Shown here piece by piece: positions 1 to 19,300 of a stretch of 64,000 nucleotides of DNA. The notes beneath the pieces were generated by a model. It saw nothing but the letters and a program-made list of their open reading frames with translations, did not search any database and had not been told where the DNA came from. The DNA comes from Metridium senile (taxonomy: Eukaryota > Cnidaria > Anthozoa > Actiniaria > Metridiidae), in assembly GCA_949775045.1 (NCBI GenBank), contig OX459101.1:259501-323500 (forward strand), in the 5' to 3' direction. Within the stretch, counting starts at the first letter, position 1. Each line of letters opens with the position of its first letter. Made by a program: the position numbers and the translations under genes.

Positions 1-5978
<5,978 letters not shown>

Positions 5979-6578
5979 AAACAGTTTTATGAAAACTAAT
6001 TACAACAAATTAAAGTAAACCAACCAACAAGACTTCAGATATTGGGCAGCTGGAGGCAGTGGGAATGTTTTGGGTCCAAAAACACTTTTAACCATATAAT
6101 TATCATTGTTACTAGAGTGGTTTCACTAGAGTGATCACATTATAGTCTGGGAGCAACTGTAGTGCCGTGGGATTTTCGTGAAGATTAAACGCGACCTGTG
6201 TAGAAGTGTTGAGTAGGACCTTAGGAACATTTTAAATGTTGTCGGCAATTCTGTAAGTCGTGCAGGGGGGGCCTACGCGGCATTTGAAAACTACCCACTC
6301 TAATCTTGCATGAAAACGAGGCTGGATCATAAAAACTCAATGAAAGCTGATCTTAATTTAGTATTTTTCATTATAATATTGAAATTCTTGATAGTCTGAG
6401 ATGTTGTACTGAATATCATCGTTTGTAGGGATAATTATAGGGGTCACGTGACTGGAAGTTAAGGCGCAATTTTTTTGTTATCCTAAAAATGACTAAAAAT
6501 TGGACTAAACTGACTAAACATGAAACTACAAATGAAAGCTCGATTCTACTAACATTTTAATCATCACTGTCATCAGTG

Positions 6579-6595
6579 GGGGGGGGGGGGGGGGG
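6579..6595. repeat. Poly-G run in left arm of foldback element
   Basis: This is an uninterrupted run of about 17 G residues immediately before a short AT-rich inverted repeat (GCTAATTTTT and AAATTAGC). The inverse arm has no counterpart. Confidence 0.8.
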
Positions 6596-6643
6596 TGGTT
6601 AAATGCTAATTTTTTTAAATTAGCATTTTCTGGTACTGATCTG

Positions 6644-6864
6644 TTAAGGCTCGGTCAAACGGCAATGATAGTTGGTGATAGTTCCAACTATCATGTGAGT
6701 TTGATCACCAACTATCATGCACTATCAGAGTTTGAACATGTTCAAATTTCACATGATAGTCGATAATAGTTTTTGCCGTCTGACCGCACGTACAGGATAG
6801 TTGATGCTAGTTGAGACGCCTTCAACTATCATCAACTGTCATAGCCGTTTGACCTCCGCTTTAA
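6644..6864. mobile_element. 221 bp MITE with TTAA target duplication nested in foldback arm
   Basis: TTAA (6644-6647) is followed by GGCTCGGTCAAACGGC. The other end reads GCCGTTTGACCTCCGC followed by a second TTAA (6861-6864). The interior holds several copies of an ACTATCA/TGATAGT motif in both orientations. The TTAA duplication is the signature of piggyBac-type transposition; no transposase is present. Confidence 0.75.
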
Positions 6865-9639
6865 GGTGTCGAAAAAGGAGAGGAGAGCGCATCGATATTT
6901 GCTTCTGATACATACATTAATAATATTAATTAATGTGGTATCTCTTAGGGAATAAAATTCATCCAGCCACGCCCTTTTTACAAGACTTCAGGTATGATTA
7001 GGGGTATTTTTGAAAATTTACGACGAGCATCCCCGGTACTTTTTCCCCGGTACTTTTTCCCCTAAGTTTTTCCTCTACTTTTTCCCCCCTGTTGGGTGCA
7101 GTGTTGTTCCAAGGTTCCAAAAAGTGTTTATGACATCTTCAACTGCATTTGTAATTGCTTTCCAGCAAACAACTTTTCTCTTTTCCAAAAAAAACTCCCA
7201 GTTATATCAGCGGCGTGGAAGACGGGTAGTGCTGCCAATTGACCACTGCCCAGAGCACAATCTATCGGATCAAGCTCAATCACACCATGATTATTACCAG
7301 TGCCAGTGACAAAGGATATGTCTTCTGACACAGCTCTGGGTATCGTCTTCAAGATAGAACGAGGACGTCCATGTCTGGGCGGGGAATTGTTAAACAACTG
7401 TGTACCTCCGTTTGCAGTTTCGTCTAAAGCATTGAGCAAGATCTTTGTATCCAGCTTTTCTTGATTACTTTGAAGATGGTCTACACCTTTATGTTTTGCA
7501 AGACTTGTACATCGTCAGGCCACATCAGCCCGTAGTTACATCATCTCAGCTTGATCGAGGAACGGTGAACGAGGAACTGCCAGGTACTTTGCGGTTAATT
7601 CGTTCTTAGTCGTACCCATGATGAGACAAGAGTCTTTGCATGGCAACCTTAATAATAAATTGATTTTAAATATTGCGGAATATAGCATGAAACTGATCAA
7701 TTGCACATTACAATATATGGGATCTTGACAAGCCTGTCTTTTAACTTGGGTACTTATTTTAAGGGACGATGGTAAATCATATCAGTCGAAAATCAAGCAG
7801 ACCTTATCGATGGATTCATACTTCCTTGTAATTATACTGTGAAAGTGCTCAGCCAGTTGCGAACAGTATTTTATATCGTTTGGCTTGGCATGGAATCGGA
7901 GCTCTCGATCAGTGTATCACACTGCATCTCCCAGACGTGTGGAGTTAAAAGTCAGGCTGGAGATCCCATATATCCGTCGCTAAATAATGTGTAATTGATC
8001 GTTTTCATGCTATATTCCGCAATATTTGAAAATCAATTTACTATAAATTTATTATGCTAGGTCGCCATGCAAAAGATCCTGTCTCACCATTGCTAAGACT
8101 AAGAACGAGCTAAGAGAGTGCCTGGCAGAGAAGTTCCTCGATCGTGCTGAGATATGATGTAACTATGGCCTGGGGATGTACAAGTCTTGCAACATATCAA
8201 GGTGTAGACCATCTTCAAAGTAATCAACAAAAGGTGGATACAAAGTTCCTGCTCCATGCTCTAGGCGCAACTACCAACGGTGCTTCTGAGTTGTTTATCC
8301 ATTCCCATGCAAACACGTACGTCCCCGTCCCCTGTTGTATCTAAGGGTTTCCAAGACATATCCTTTGGCACTGACACTGGTAAAAATCATGGTGTGATTG
8401 AGCTTGGTCCCATTTCTTGTGCTCTGGGCAAAGACCTCACTATAGGCTGGAAATGTTTCGCAAGAATCAGGTTCAGGAAAAACAGACTACCACCAACGCA
8501 GTGCGCACTTTATGAGGCGCTCACTACAAGATGCTACAATCATGTGTAAAATACCTTGGGACATTATCTGGTTTTAACATGAAAAATATTTCAACATCAT
8601 TTTTCCGTTTCCCCCTCTCCCCCGTATCAATGTTGAATTGTGGGAATGTGAAACGGTTGTCATTTGTAAGACCAATCAACATTGCTTAGGGGAAAGGGGG
8701 TTTGCAAATCAAATTGATAGATTTTGTATATTTTTTAAAACGAAAACGAAAACGCTCATAAAAAAGTGACCCAGCAATTTTGCACATGATTGTAGTGCTA
8801 CAAGATGCTAGAATAACGACTGTGTTGGCAGTCCAGTTTGCCACAACCAGATGATTGATGTAAGAAAGATGAATGGATCCCTGTAATGACAAAAGAACTG
8901 CCCGCACCGAAAGCAGTAATCTATTTGGTGTGGGTGTGGGTGTAAATAAAAACAAATGCTCACTCAGTGTCGAAAACCGGGCTTGAACTGCACCAACCTC
9001 TGTTCTTCTTGTGACAGTGATAATTCGTGTGGAAAGACAGCTACTATCAACAAGAGTGAGTGCGACGAAAATGATGACAGTGATGATTAAAATGTTAATA
9101 GAATCAAACTTTCATTTGTAGTTTAAGTTTAGTCAGTTTAGTCCAATTTTTAAGTTATTTTTTGGGATAACAAGAAAATTGAGCCTTAACTTCCGGTCAC
9201 GTGACTCCTATAATTATCCCTACAAACGATGATATTCAGAACAACATTTCAGACTATCAAAAAACGTAATATTATATTGAAAAATACCAACTTAAGACCA
9301 GCTTTCATTTAGTTTTTATGATTCAGCCTCGTTTTCATGCAAGATTAGAGTGGGTAGTTTTCAAACGCCCCGTAGACCCTCCCTGCACGACTTACAGAAT
9401 TGCCGACAACATTTAAAATGTTCCTTAGGTCCTACTCAACACTTCTACACAAGTCGCGTTTAATCTTCACGAAAATCCCACGGCACTTCTTTTGGCGACA
9501 TCTGCTCCCGGACTATTAAGGGTGTTGGGCATCATTCATTCATCAAAGTAAACAAGATGTTTACTAATAATTCATTATCTCAGGGACCAATAACAACTTT
9601 GCATTTCAGTCGTGCATATAGGTCTTGATACTCAATCAG

Positions 9640-9692
9640 CACTGATCAAGACACTGATCAAGACACTGATCAAGACACTGATCAAGACACTG
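9640..9692. repeat. 12 bp tandem repeat, 4.4 copies
   Basis: Exact repeats of CACTGATCAAGA begin at 9640, 9652, 9664 and 9676, with a partial copy at 9688. It lies in intergenic DNA just right of the foldback element. Confidence 0.95.
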
Positions 9693-9774
9693 TGTTGTTT
9701 TAGCCTCAGGGGATTTAAAAAAACAAATGAACAATAATGTAACTGAAAGGTCAAATCAAAAACTTGTGCTTAGT

Positions 9775-9875
9775 GTTTAATCAGGGGCTCCAAACACCTC
9801 AAAACGGACGAAAGCACTCGGCCTACGACCTTGTGCTTTCGTCGGCTTCTCAGTGTTTTGATCCCCTGATCAAAC
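9775..9875. repeat. Palindromic hairpin repeat
   Basis: The arms GTTTAATCAGGGGCTCC and CGAAAGCACTCGGCC are mirrored by GTGCTTTCGTCGG and GATCCCCTGATCAAAC. Its centre (GCACTCGGCCTACG) is shared with the hairpin at 27532-27655, so the two belong to one family. Confidence 0.8.
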
Positions 9876-10337
9876 GTTTTTGATCTACTACGTCAGCAAC
9901 GCTGATAATAAATCTAAATTTAGTCAATGTATTTTAATAATCATTTCACAATCAAAAGCTAATTACATTTAACCTGAGAAAAACCTAATTATAATAATGT
10001 CAGAAATAATTTGAGATATGATTATTTTATGAATTCTTTAAAAATTATTAGCATCCATTGAGAAAAACAGAGAACACATATTCAAGATGAAAAAGAAAAA
10101 AAATATCAGTATTAATGGTTATGTTATCACACCACAATAAAACACCTTGCAAATAAAAATAGTTACTCTCTATTTCTGTTTGTCAATCCTAGCTTTCTTT
10201 GGCACTACTTTTTGGGGTTCCTGTGTTTTGTTTTGGAATTGAGTTAAGTGGGAAGACTGAATGCTAAACATTGAAGCTGTCCTATCTCTCTCCAATCCCT
10301 CTCACTCTATTTCCACAGGAAGACAGTGTTATTTTTT

Positions 10338-13300
10338 TCAATCTCTATGTTCAGATTTCTCATTTGCTTTGGCGCTAAGTTTCTTGAGGACAGCTCTTCG
10401 ACTTGCCAACATTATATTCCATGTAACTTTTCTGGTTACCCATTTAGGTAATAACCCAGTAATGAAATTCTGAAGATAAAAAAATATCAACATGCTATTT
10501 GTGATCTTTTTCATCATAATCATCGTACTCAAAATCATGATAATCTTCATCATCATAGTTATCATCAGCAAACCCTGTCATCATCATTGTCATATACTCA
10601 TGATCATGACGATCATCATCATCATAGTTATTGCCATGAAACCCAAGGTCATTATCATCATCATCATCATCATAGTTATCATCATCAAACCCAGTCATCA
10701 TTATCATACTCATAATCATGATAATTATCATCATGCTAGTTATCATAGTTGTCATGGTCACTATCATCAACATCATCAACAATACCATTGCATCATCATG
10801 TTAGTTATCACAGTTGTCATGGTCACGGTCATCAACATCATCAACAATACCATTGCATCAATATCATGACACTATTCACGTTTACCTGGATACAGTGAGT
10901 TAAACATCCATTTGTTCTCATCTCAACGCCAATTGTTCCAAAAGCTTGACGGGCATACTCGTCAGGACTAGGAACAAATATACTTGACTTCCTGATCTTA
11001 CTCATCTTGGTAGCAACATACCACGGCATTACAGACTATAAACAAATATGATAATTATGATCAGAAACTCATAAGGAGATTGAAACATACAACACTACAT
11101 TTAAACCTAATGCCAAAAAGTTATATTGAGATATACAAATTAGGAATTTTGATACAACCATAGCAATTTCGGTATTAAATGAAGCTCAAACAAAGATGGC
11201 TACTTCAAAATTCTTCCTAAATTTGTTGGCATTCAGAGGAGATAGACCAAATATTGGATCGAGTGGCTTGATATTATATTCCTTAATATCATTTTAAGAG
11301 TTCTAAAGCAAGAAGACTTAAATAACTATGAGGGGAAAAATTTGAATATTCTGGAGCACAGATCAGAAAATATGTATGGTGGTTGCATGTTTCAATCCCC
11401 TTGTGAGTTTTTGTTATTATTGATATATTGTCTCTTGAGGTGAAAGTCAACCAAACAATCCACATGTGCATCAGGTACTGGTGTTTGGTCTGAAAGGTTT
11501 TTATTATCACCATCATTACTACTAATAATTATTATCAAGATTGTTATCACCATCACCATCATTACAGAGACATTATCTTTGGATAGTCATCATCATTATC
11601 ATCTTTACTGTTATCATCATCATCATCTATCATCATCATCTATCATCATCATCTATCATCATCATCATCTATCATCATCATCATCTATCATCATTACCAT
11701 CATCATCTTTACCATTATCATCATCACATCTTTCATCATCATATCTGTCATCATCATATCACCATACATGTATTTACCTGAACAATAATGCCCTTGGATG
11801 CATACTCTGTAGCAAGGCATTCACTAAAGAAATCTACAAATGCCTGGAATACAAATAAATGTACATCAAAACCAATTACTCTTAAAGTGCAACTAATAAC
11901 TAACTCCGAACTTTGTCAAATGAACCCTTCTAGTCTTGAAAACATTATCCCGAAAATTTCTCATTTTTGAAGCAATCCTGAATTTTTTCAGCGCTTTAAA
12001 GTTAGCAAAAACCTAGTGTCCAATCACCCTCATCGTTTCAGTGGGGAGCCTGGAGCGATACTATAAAAATACGTCATATATTAGGGTGACCCTGGAGTTA
12101 AATCACCAAAGGATTGATGTGTCTAGCGCAAAATATTCTCCTATTTTTTACAAAATTATGGGCCAATGTCGTTTTATTTTCCACTAAAAGAGTTAACTAA
12201 ACTTTGTTAAAGGTACTAGTCGAAAAAGTACTTATTTTTTGCAATGAGCGCCATCCTGAAGCATAATAAGAGCTGCATGAAAGCGAACAACAACAAAGAA
12301 TAACACTGGAGTCCTTCGATAGATATAGTATCTAAACTTTTCTTCTCATACAGCCTTTAGTGTTCTTGTTACCTTATTTACTACGAAGAGCACCTAAGGT
12401 TTATTTCGAGTCAATCAGATTATTATATCTTCGATAAAATGCATGCACAAATTGATCGCGATTGCAAAGATACTTCTACAAACTACTGTCATTTGTGGTT
12501 TAATTTTTTATATATATTATTCTAAAATAGATTCTAGTATATAGACTAAGAAATAATTTAGAACAACACAGGAAGCATAGAACTATCTTAAACGTTTTGC
12601 AGCATTATCAAACAGATTTGCATATATTTGCACTACTGATAAACTAGAAATATAAATACAAGAGACAAATAGATTGTTTTTTGATATTTTGCCGGCCAAG
12701 GACTGAAGTACTATTTTGAAAACTTTCAGAACGAATAAGTTATTAAAAATCCTCTTTCGGAAGATAACATTGAGTTTTCGTAATAATATCTTTTGTTTAA
12801 CAATATAGTTTTTAGTTTAAAAAGCTTCGAATCTTTGATTTCTGATCGCTGCTCAGACGCCGTGAGTGACAATTAGAGTGTGCCGACAAGCTCTTCGACT
12901 GTACAATTCCCGGTGTTTGAATAATAACTGTAAGATTACAGTCCCCTGCGGCTTGCCTTTTTAAATGCCCATAAAGGTCTCCTGCTCATATTTTAGCTAT
13001 TACATACACTTGATAATTAGATCTTTATGTTATACAATGTCATGATCTGAATATATCTGAAAGGATCATTTTTGACTTTTCTAAAGTTCATATACAATTT
13101 TTGTGTTAAAATTGCTTGTTTCTTGTGACTGCTATGCTATGAAAATTTGAAGAACTTCCTAGTGCTTACTAACATTCAAATGGCTGGTAAAATTTGACTT
13201 GTTTAAAAAAGTTAGAATTTTTCAAAGCAATGTTGGTTTTTTTTTACGGGCGGTTTCAGGTGTCGTAGGAGTCAAAGGGTTAAGCAGGTCAAGTGATAAA

Positions 13301-16300
13301 GCACAGCACAAATGCTGGGTTTCCTGTGCTCACTATAACCAGCAATATTGAACTCACCTTAGATGCAGAATACATGGCAATTAAAGGAACAGGTCCAGTG
13401 CCTGCTTTTGATGATATGTTCATGATAACACCTTTGCCTCTAAAATGGTAATAAGATAGATAGATAGATAGATAATTTGTTTAATCAAACCTCTTGCAGC
13501 TAATGGCTGAATTACAGGTAGGGTCAGATAATTAATTTACAATACACTATTTAACAACTACGGCTAGAATGATTAAATAAATATATAAATAAATAAATAT
13601 ATCCCCGCCCTCCCACTACATTTATTTATAAATTGTCAAACGCTTGTGCATATTTATTTATCTCCCCGCCCTATTATAATTTAACTAATGCTCACGCGTA
13701 TTTATGGGTGACAAAATCCCCAAATCAGTTAGTGGCAGTAGCCTTAAGGTGTGATGAAGGCTTAATTGATCGTCTGGAATAGCGGTTACAGGGCATAACG
13801 ATTCTGTTGCGCACTAGTTTATGAATAAACCATGGATAAATCAAAAGTAATAAAATGAAATTGGTTTAGAGATAATTGTGAAATTAATTAATTATTAATT
13901 AAGAGTACTAATTAATATTTTATAATTATATTAGGATTATAGAAAATCTTGCATGGTGATTGGTTGAGAAATTCACACTATAATTGTTAATAACGTTTTT
14001 GGAATAGAAAGATAATTTGAATGATGGAAAATAAAAAAAATTAGAATGTAATACATGTGAAAAGAAATTGAAGAAAAAAAAATTGATAAAAAGAAAAATG
14101 ACTAAAATAAAATAAAGAATTTATTTAATGATTTTAAGTAATAAGAAGAATTAACTAATAAAGGGAATTAATTAAGTGATTGTAAAACTAAAATTAAACC
14201 TGCCCAAAGAGAAACAACTTACCTAGAAACCATGCCAGGTAGAATGATATGGGTCATCTGTTTGTGGAATAAAACAATAATTAAATACAATACTGTAACA
14301 CATGATACATTTGTACATAGGAGGGGGATTGTGGTGTTGCAGTGTTGATGAATATTCTTTGCGGTGTTGTGGTGATGTAAATGGCTTCGGTGCAGGGTGT
14401 TTGCTTTTCCAAAGCTGCGTTGTCCAGTGAATTTTAAGGCTGTCAGGTGTTTGGTGAAAGACATTATGATGTGGTGTCAAAACGTTTTTGTGGTATTGTG
14501 GTGTTGAGGACACCCCCCATGTCCTCCTCAAATATAGCATATTATATATATAATATATATGTTTTTGCAGTGAGTCCAATGTCAATGTATTGAACATTTT
14601 GAGGATAGAAAACATCCTCAAAAACTTGTTAAAAGTTTTTTTTTATCATTCAAATCAAAGCAATAATTTATAACTAATAATCAAGATTGGTATAGCTACC
14701 TTAAGCAGCCAACAAAGCAAACAAATTTACTAAACTCACTCACCATCACTACTGACAAGTCATTGACATTGATCATCTTCCAGCAATTCTAAAATAAACA
14801 AGCAATCAGACACTTAATATTTAAATGCACAGTTGTACCAAATAGTCAGTCAATGTCATTAAGGTTGCCCAGATAAATAGACATTTTGAGGTTGACAAAT
14901 GTCAAGTTATTAAATATTTATGTTGACAAACAATTATTTAATGAGACACGTGACATTGGTAATCGTCAAAATGTCTAGTATTTAACTGGACAACCTTAAG
15001 TTTATGTCTATTTACGGTATATCAAATCATATCCTTCAAGGAATAAGATGTTAAAGGCTAGTTTAAAGAAAATAAGTTTAAAATTATTATAGTTATGGGA
15101 GGTTTTTGTGTGACGTATTTTGGTGGCGTGTACACAAGCTGGCCGAAGCTGGCCGCCAAAATGTTTATGAAACTATCGGCAAAGTGTAAAAAGTGCAGAA
15201 TTATTTAGTCTTTTTCGTATTTTTTTAAAATTTTGAACATCAAGATAGCAAGTTTTAGGTATTTTACTTTATTTTCCAAATAAATTTATTGATATCTCAA
15301 TTATAAAACTGAGTTTTTGCACAGTCTTTGAGTCTGTCATGAAGCCTACAAGTCCTTTTTGTCACGTTTGCCATATTGAAATTCAGTCGTACAAGACACA
15401 TTCGTGTAAATTTAAAAACATTTACTTCACTTTACAAACAAAATTAACTTCTTGAATTTGACTTATGTATATTACCTAACTGCTTTGGATGACCGGTGAA
15501 AATCCGATGACATTTTGTTATGATTTGTGAAGATTTTTTCTCCATTGCTAATTCATTTCACGAAGATGGTGTGTTGATATTTTTCTTTCTTTTTCCGTTA
15601 GTAGCATAAAATGTCCTCAAGTCCTATTCATGTGACAGATTGTGATTTTGTTTTTCCACTGTTTCTGATTTTTGAGAATCACAACATCGTTTTAGGCAAT
15701 TTTTTTCATCAAAACATGATAAAGTTGGCATCGATGCGAACAATTGCAAGGCGGCCAGTTTGACGGCCAGACTTGAGCCGAGGCCAGTGTGTGACGTCAA
15801 AAAAAGATTCCATAAAACCTCCCATAATTAATATACAGCATTGAGTTGAAATGCATTCGGTGTATATCAAGTGAAAAAAAGATACATGTAACTTAATATG
15901 TAGTAATAATAATAATAACAATAACAACTTTATTTAATGTCAGAGGGTGGCACTAAATTGTGTAAAACACTAGTGAACTTGTGGCCCTCAAGTGTCTAGT
16001 GGCCCTCAAGTGTCTAGTGTATAATATGAAGACACTAGTATAACATTATATTTAGCATTTGTATACTTGAATGCCGAATTGGCCATGTTCTAAACGAGGT
16101 TGGGCTAGGAGGGAACTGGGTACTAGTTTCTAGAATTAATGCAATTAATAAATAAACTACATAACATGAAAAAGCACATCAACGTATACCATATCACAAA
16201 TTTTGATGCTATTTGGTTGTATATTTCCATTGCAATAGTCTCTCAAACATCCATAAGATTACAAAGGAATGTATGGTTTGGAGGGAGAGCTGTCCCTCCA

Positions 16301-19300
16301 AACTATACATTTCATTTCTTTGGTCATTATTCAACAGAATATAATGTAACTCTACAATCTTGTATATTTTGATGTGATCTTTCATGCTATAAGCTATATT
16401 TCTTAATTGCATTAAATCTAGCAACTAATACCCAGTCCCCTTGTTGCCCCTCGTCATTTAGAACATGGCCAATTAAGGGATCTAGTTAAATATGTGAATA
16501 CTACACTGTAATATTGCTATCAAATTAGATATTTGTCCTGGCTGCAAACAAAAACTATCTTTACCTCTCTATCCACGTTTGTAAAGAACTCTGGATAATG
16601 AGAAACCCCTACATTGTTGACTGGAAAAAAAAAGATAAATTATTCTGTTAAATGTATATAAAATTATATATTCTTTAGTTACAGTACATTTATTTGCTTT
16701 GTTGTGTAATAAAAACACTGTGTTGACAATTAAGTTTTAATCAAAATATTCACAATAATTTTGTAAGAATACTTTTATCAACAAAAATATCAACAAATAA
16801 AAATGCAATTGCGTACTTGTTTAATGAACAACAACAAAAAATACAGTTATGTTGTTTAATGAACAACAAGTTAATATTTACATGCATATCTGTAAGAATC
16901 ATTTTATCAACAAAAACATAATATTAAACAAATAAAAATACAATTCCAAGTAAATAACTGGATGTGTGTATCTTACCAAGTATTCCAATGTCAAGGCCAC
17001 CCAGTTGTTCATCCATTCCTTTATATTTATCTGCACCTTCACTGAAATCCATTTGAATGATCTTAGTCTTGACCTTGTACACTGATTCTGAAATATCAAC
17101 ATTATAATGTAATGATTGACAGTGCATATATACATGTAGAGGCTCAAAAAACACATGCAAGTCTATTGGTCTACTGTATTTCTCAGTTGCTGCTCCTCTA
17201 CTTTGGAACTCTCTACCTCCTTCAATAAAAGACATTTCAAGTCTATCTTCTTTCAAGTCCAATCTCAAAACTCATTTATTTAAATTATTTTTTTCTTTGT
17301 AATCATATCCATTTTTTATTGTAAGTGCTTAGAACAGACTTGTATAAGCGCTATACAAGCCATATTATATATTATTATTACAACCAACATTTATCAAGCA
17401 TTTATTGAGGAGGAGAAAGAACAGAGTCTTTTCAGAAACAATCTGAGAGGAGGTCTTTCTCTTCAGTCACGGCACTGTCAGACCTGCCTCAGCCACTAGC
17501 TAGCTAGCTAGCTATGCAGCATGCATACCATGTAGCAGGTTTGAGCACCCATCTTCAAAGATTTCAATTTACAAAGCCAAACCACAAATAATATCTCATA
17601 TTATTCTCTACTTTCACATTAACCATAATGCCTTCTGTTTTGGGGTGGTAGCTATATTGTAATTCAAACCAAACAAATTTGAATTCAAATCAAACAAATT
17701 TGAATTCAAATCAAACAAACTTGAATTCAATTAAAATCAAACAAACAGAATGCATTATGAATATTTGACAGTAGAGAATATCAAAATAATAATAATCATC
17801 ATCATCATCCACAACAACAACATTATCACCTACAATGTCATCATTATCACAATTATTATCTAGCTACAACATCCACATCATCATTATTATCAGGTCAATC
17901 GCGGTCATCATGATGGTCATCAAAAGTTTATTAAAGTGAAAATGCTCGAACCGCATGAACACTTGACTAAAACCTCTAAAATGAAGCATTGAGACCGTTC
18001 AAATACCGGCTAAGTGTTCATAAAAAAATCATATTTCTAATCTATTTGCTCATGGGATGTGGGTAAAAAATAGGGGAAAAAACCTAAAAGTGTTCATGGT
18101 TCAAGTGTCTTCACTGTATAAACCAATATTATCATTGTGCACAATTGTTCATGAAATATTGGTAACACTAAATTCTACTATTTTATGCTAATTCTATTGT
18201 TTTCTATTGTTCAACTAGCACTATTTTGCACAATTTAGTAATTAGTGTTTCACGCTTTTACTGAATTCATGCACTCTACTTACGGATTTCAGTTTCAAGG
18301 CTTAGTAACTTTTCCTTTGTTCTGCTGATAAGAACTAAGTTTATTCCTTCTCTTGCCAGCTACAGGTAAACAAGAAATCATCTTAATTGTCATAGATCAA
18401 ATCAAATAGTAGATTTCATCTATTCTGATAGATTGTTGTCAGGATGTACTTGGCTATTCAATGTAAACAGCAGTTAAGTGTGAATGATTTTCATTGACAT
18501 AAATCACTTAGATGAAGAAATGTCCAGATAATAAATTAAGAAATAGTACATGCATGATTGACTAAATGAAAGAATGAACGAATGCATAAATAAATAAATG
18601 CATGGTTGAATATAAAAAAATTACATGATTTTGGCATGATGGCATTTATTTATAGACAAATCAGGGCTCGAACTAAGAAAATAATTTGTCCGGCCATTTC
18701 CAGATGCAGACACAGTGAAATATGATTTCCAGTAAATTTTGACTGCAATTTTATTACCCATTTGGCAGTTCATAATTATTTTGCCTGGCATTTGGCCATT
18801 GGTAGGCAGTTATATCGAGCCCTGCAAATGACTTATGGATGAACAAATAAATATATACGAATGAGTGAAGTCATTGCCATTTCAGCTTAATTTGATTGAT
18901 TTTCTTTATTTATTTTAATAAATTTACCTCAAAAGCAAATGACTTGCCGATGCCATCCGTACACCCAGTTACAACTGAAAACAAAATCAACAAATCTATT
19001 AAATGAAAATAGTTTTTGAGCAATAAACATACCCAATATTCATGTATCTATGTTTTAGCAATGCAATCCTATTGGGGAATTTATCGAAAAAATAAATAAA
19101 TTGTATGTATTCACTGGATATGGGCTTCCTGTTTCAGGGCCGTGAACCTTGTACTATTACTCAATAAAAGCTAAAAGAACTAATGCGAACGTTGACTTTC
19201 TTGTGCCGTTAGTCTACAAACAGAATTTGACCACAAAACTATTTGGTTTTGATTAAAACCAGTTGTAAACAATATGAAAACAAGCCATTGAAATGTCTAA

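Larger units (their letters stand above)
6143..9515. mobile_element. 3.4 kb foldback DNA element with very long inverted arms
   Basis: The ends are inverted copies: TAGTCTGGGAGCA at the left and TGCTCCCGGACTA at the right, each flanked by TTA (6140-6142 and 9516-9518), a likely 3 bp target duplication. Homology in inverse orientation runs from 6143-6575 to about 9070-9515, and again from about 7200-7750 to about 7945-8460, around a spacer near 7750-7945. Both arms are interrupted by unrelated sequence (about 6580-7120 and 8470-9060). The short reading frames in the inner arms (for example 8280-8549, and 7128-7439 on the minus strand) are mutual inverted copies sharing NHGVIELGPISCALG-like text and do not resemble a known transposase. 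The 3 bp TTA duplication would fit a PIF/Harbinger-type mechanism, but the class is unproven. Confidence 0.75.

Noticed and set aside
10492..10869. His/Ile- and Asp-rich ORFs on both strands
   Set aside because: They are products of the CAT/ATC microsatellite inside an HSD17B12 intron.
11404..11516. Extra HSD17B12 exon in the region between 11035 and 11778
   Set aside because: The reading frames there have no family motifs, and the flanking exons already join in phase without a gap in the alignment.
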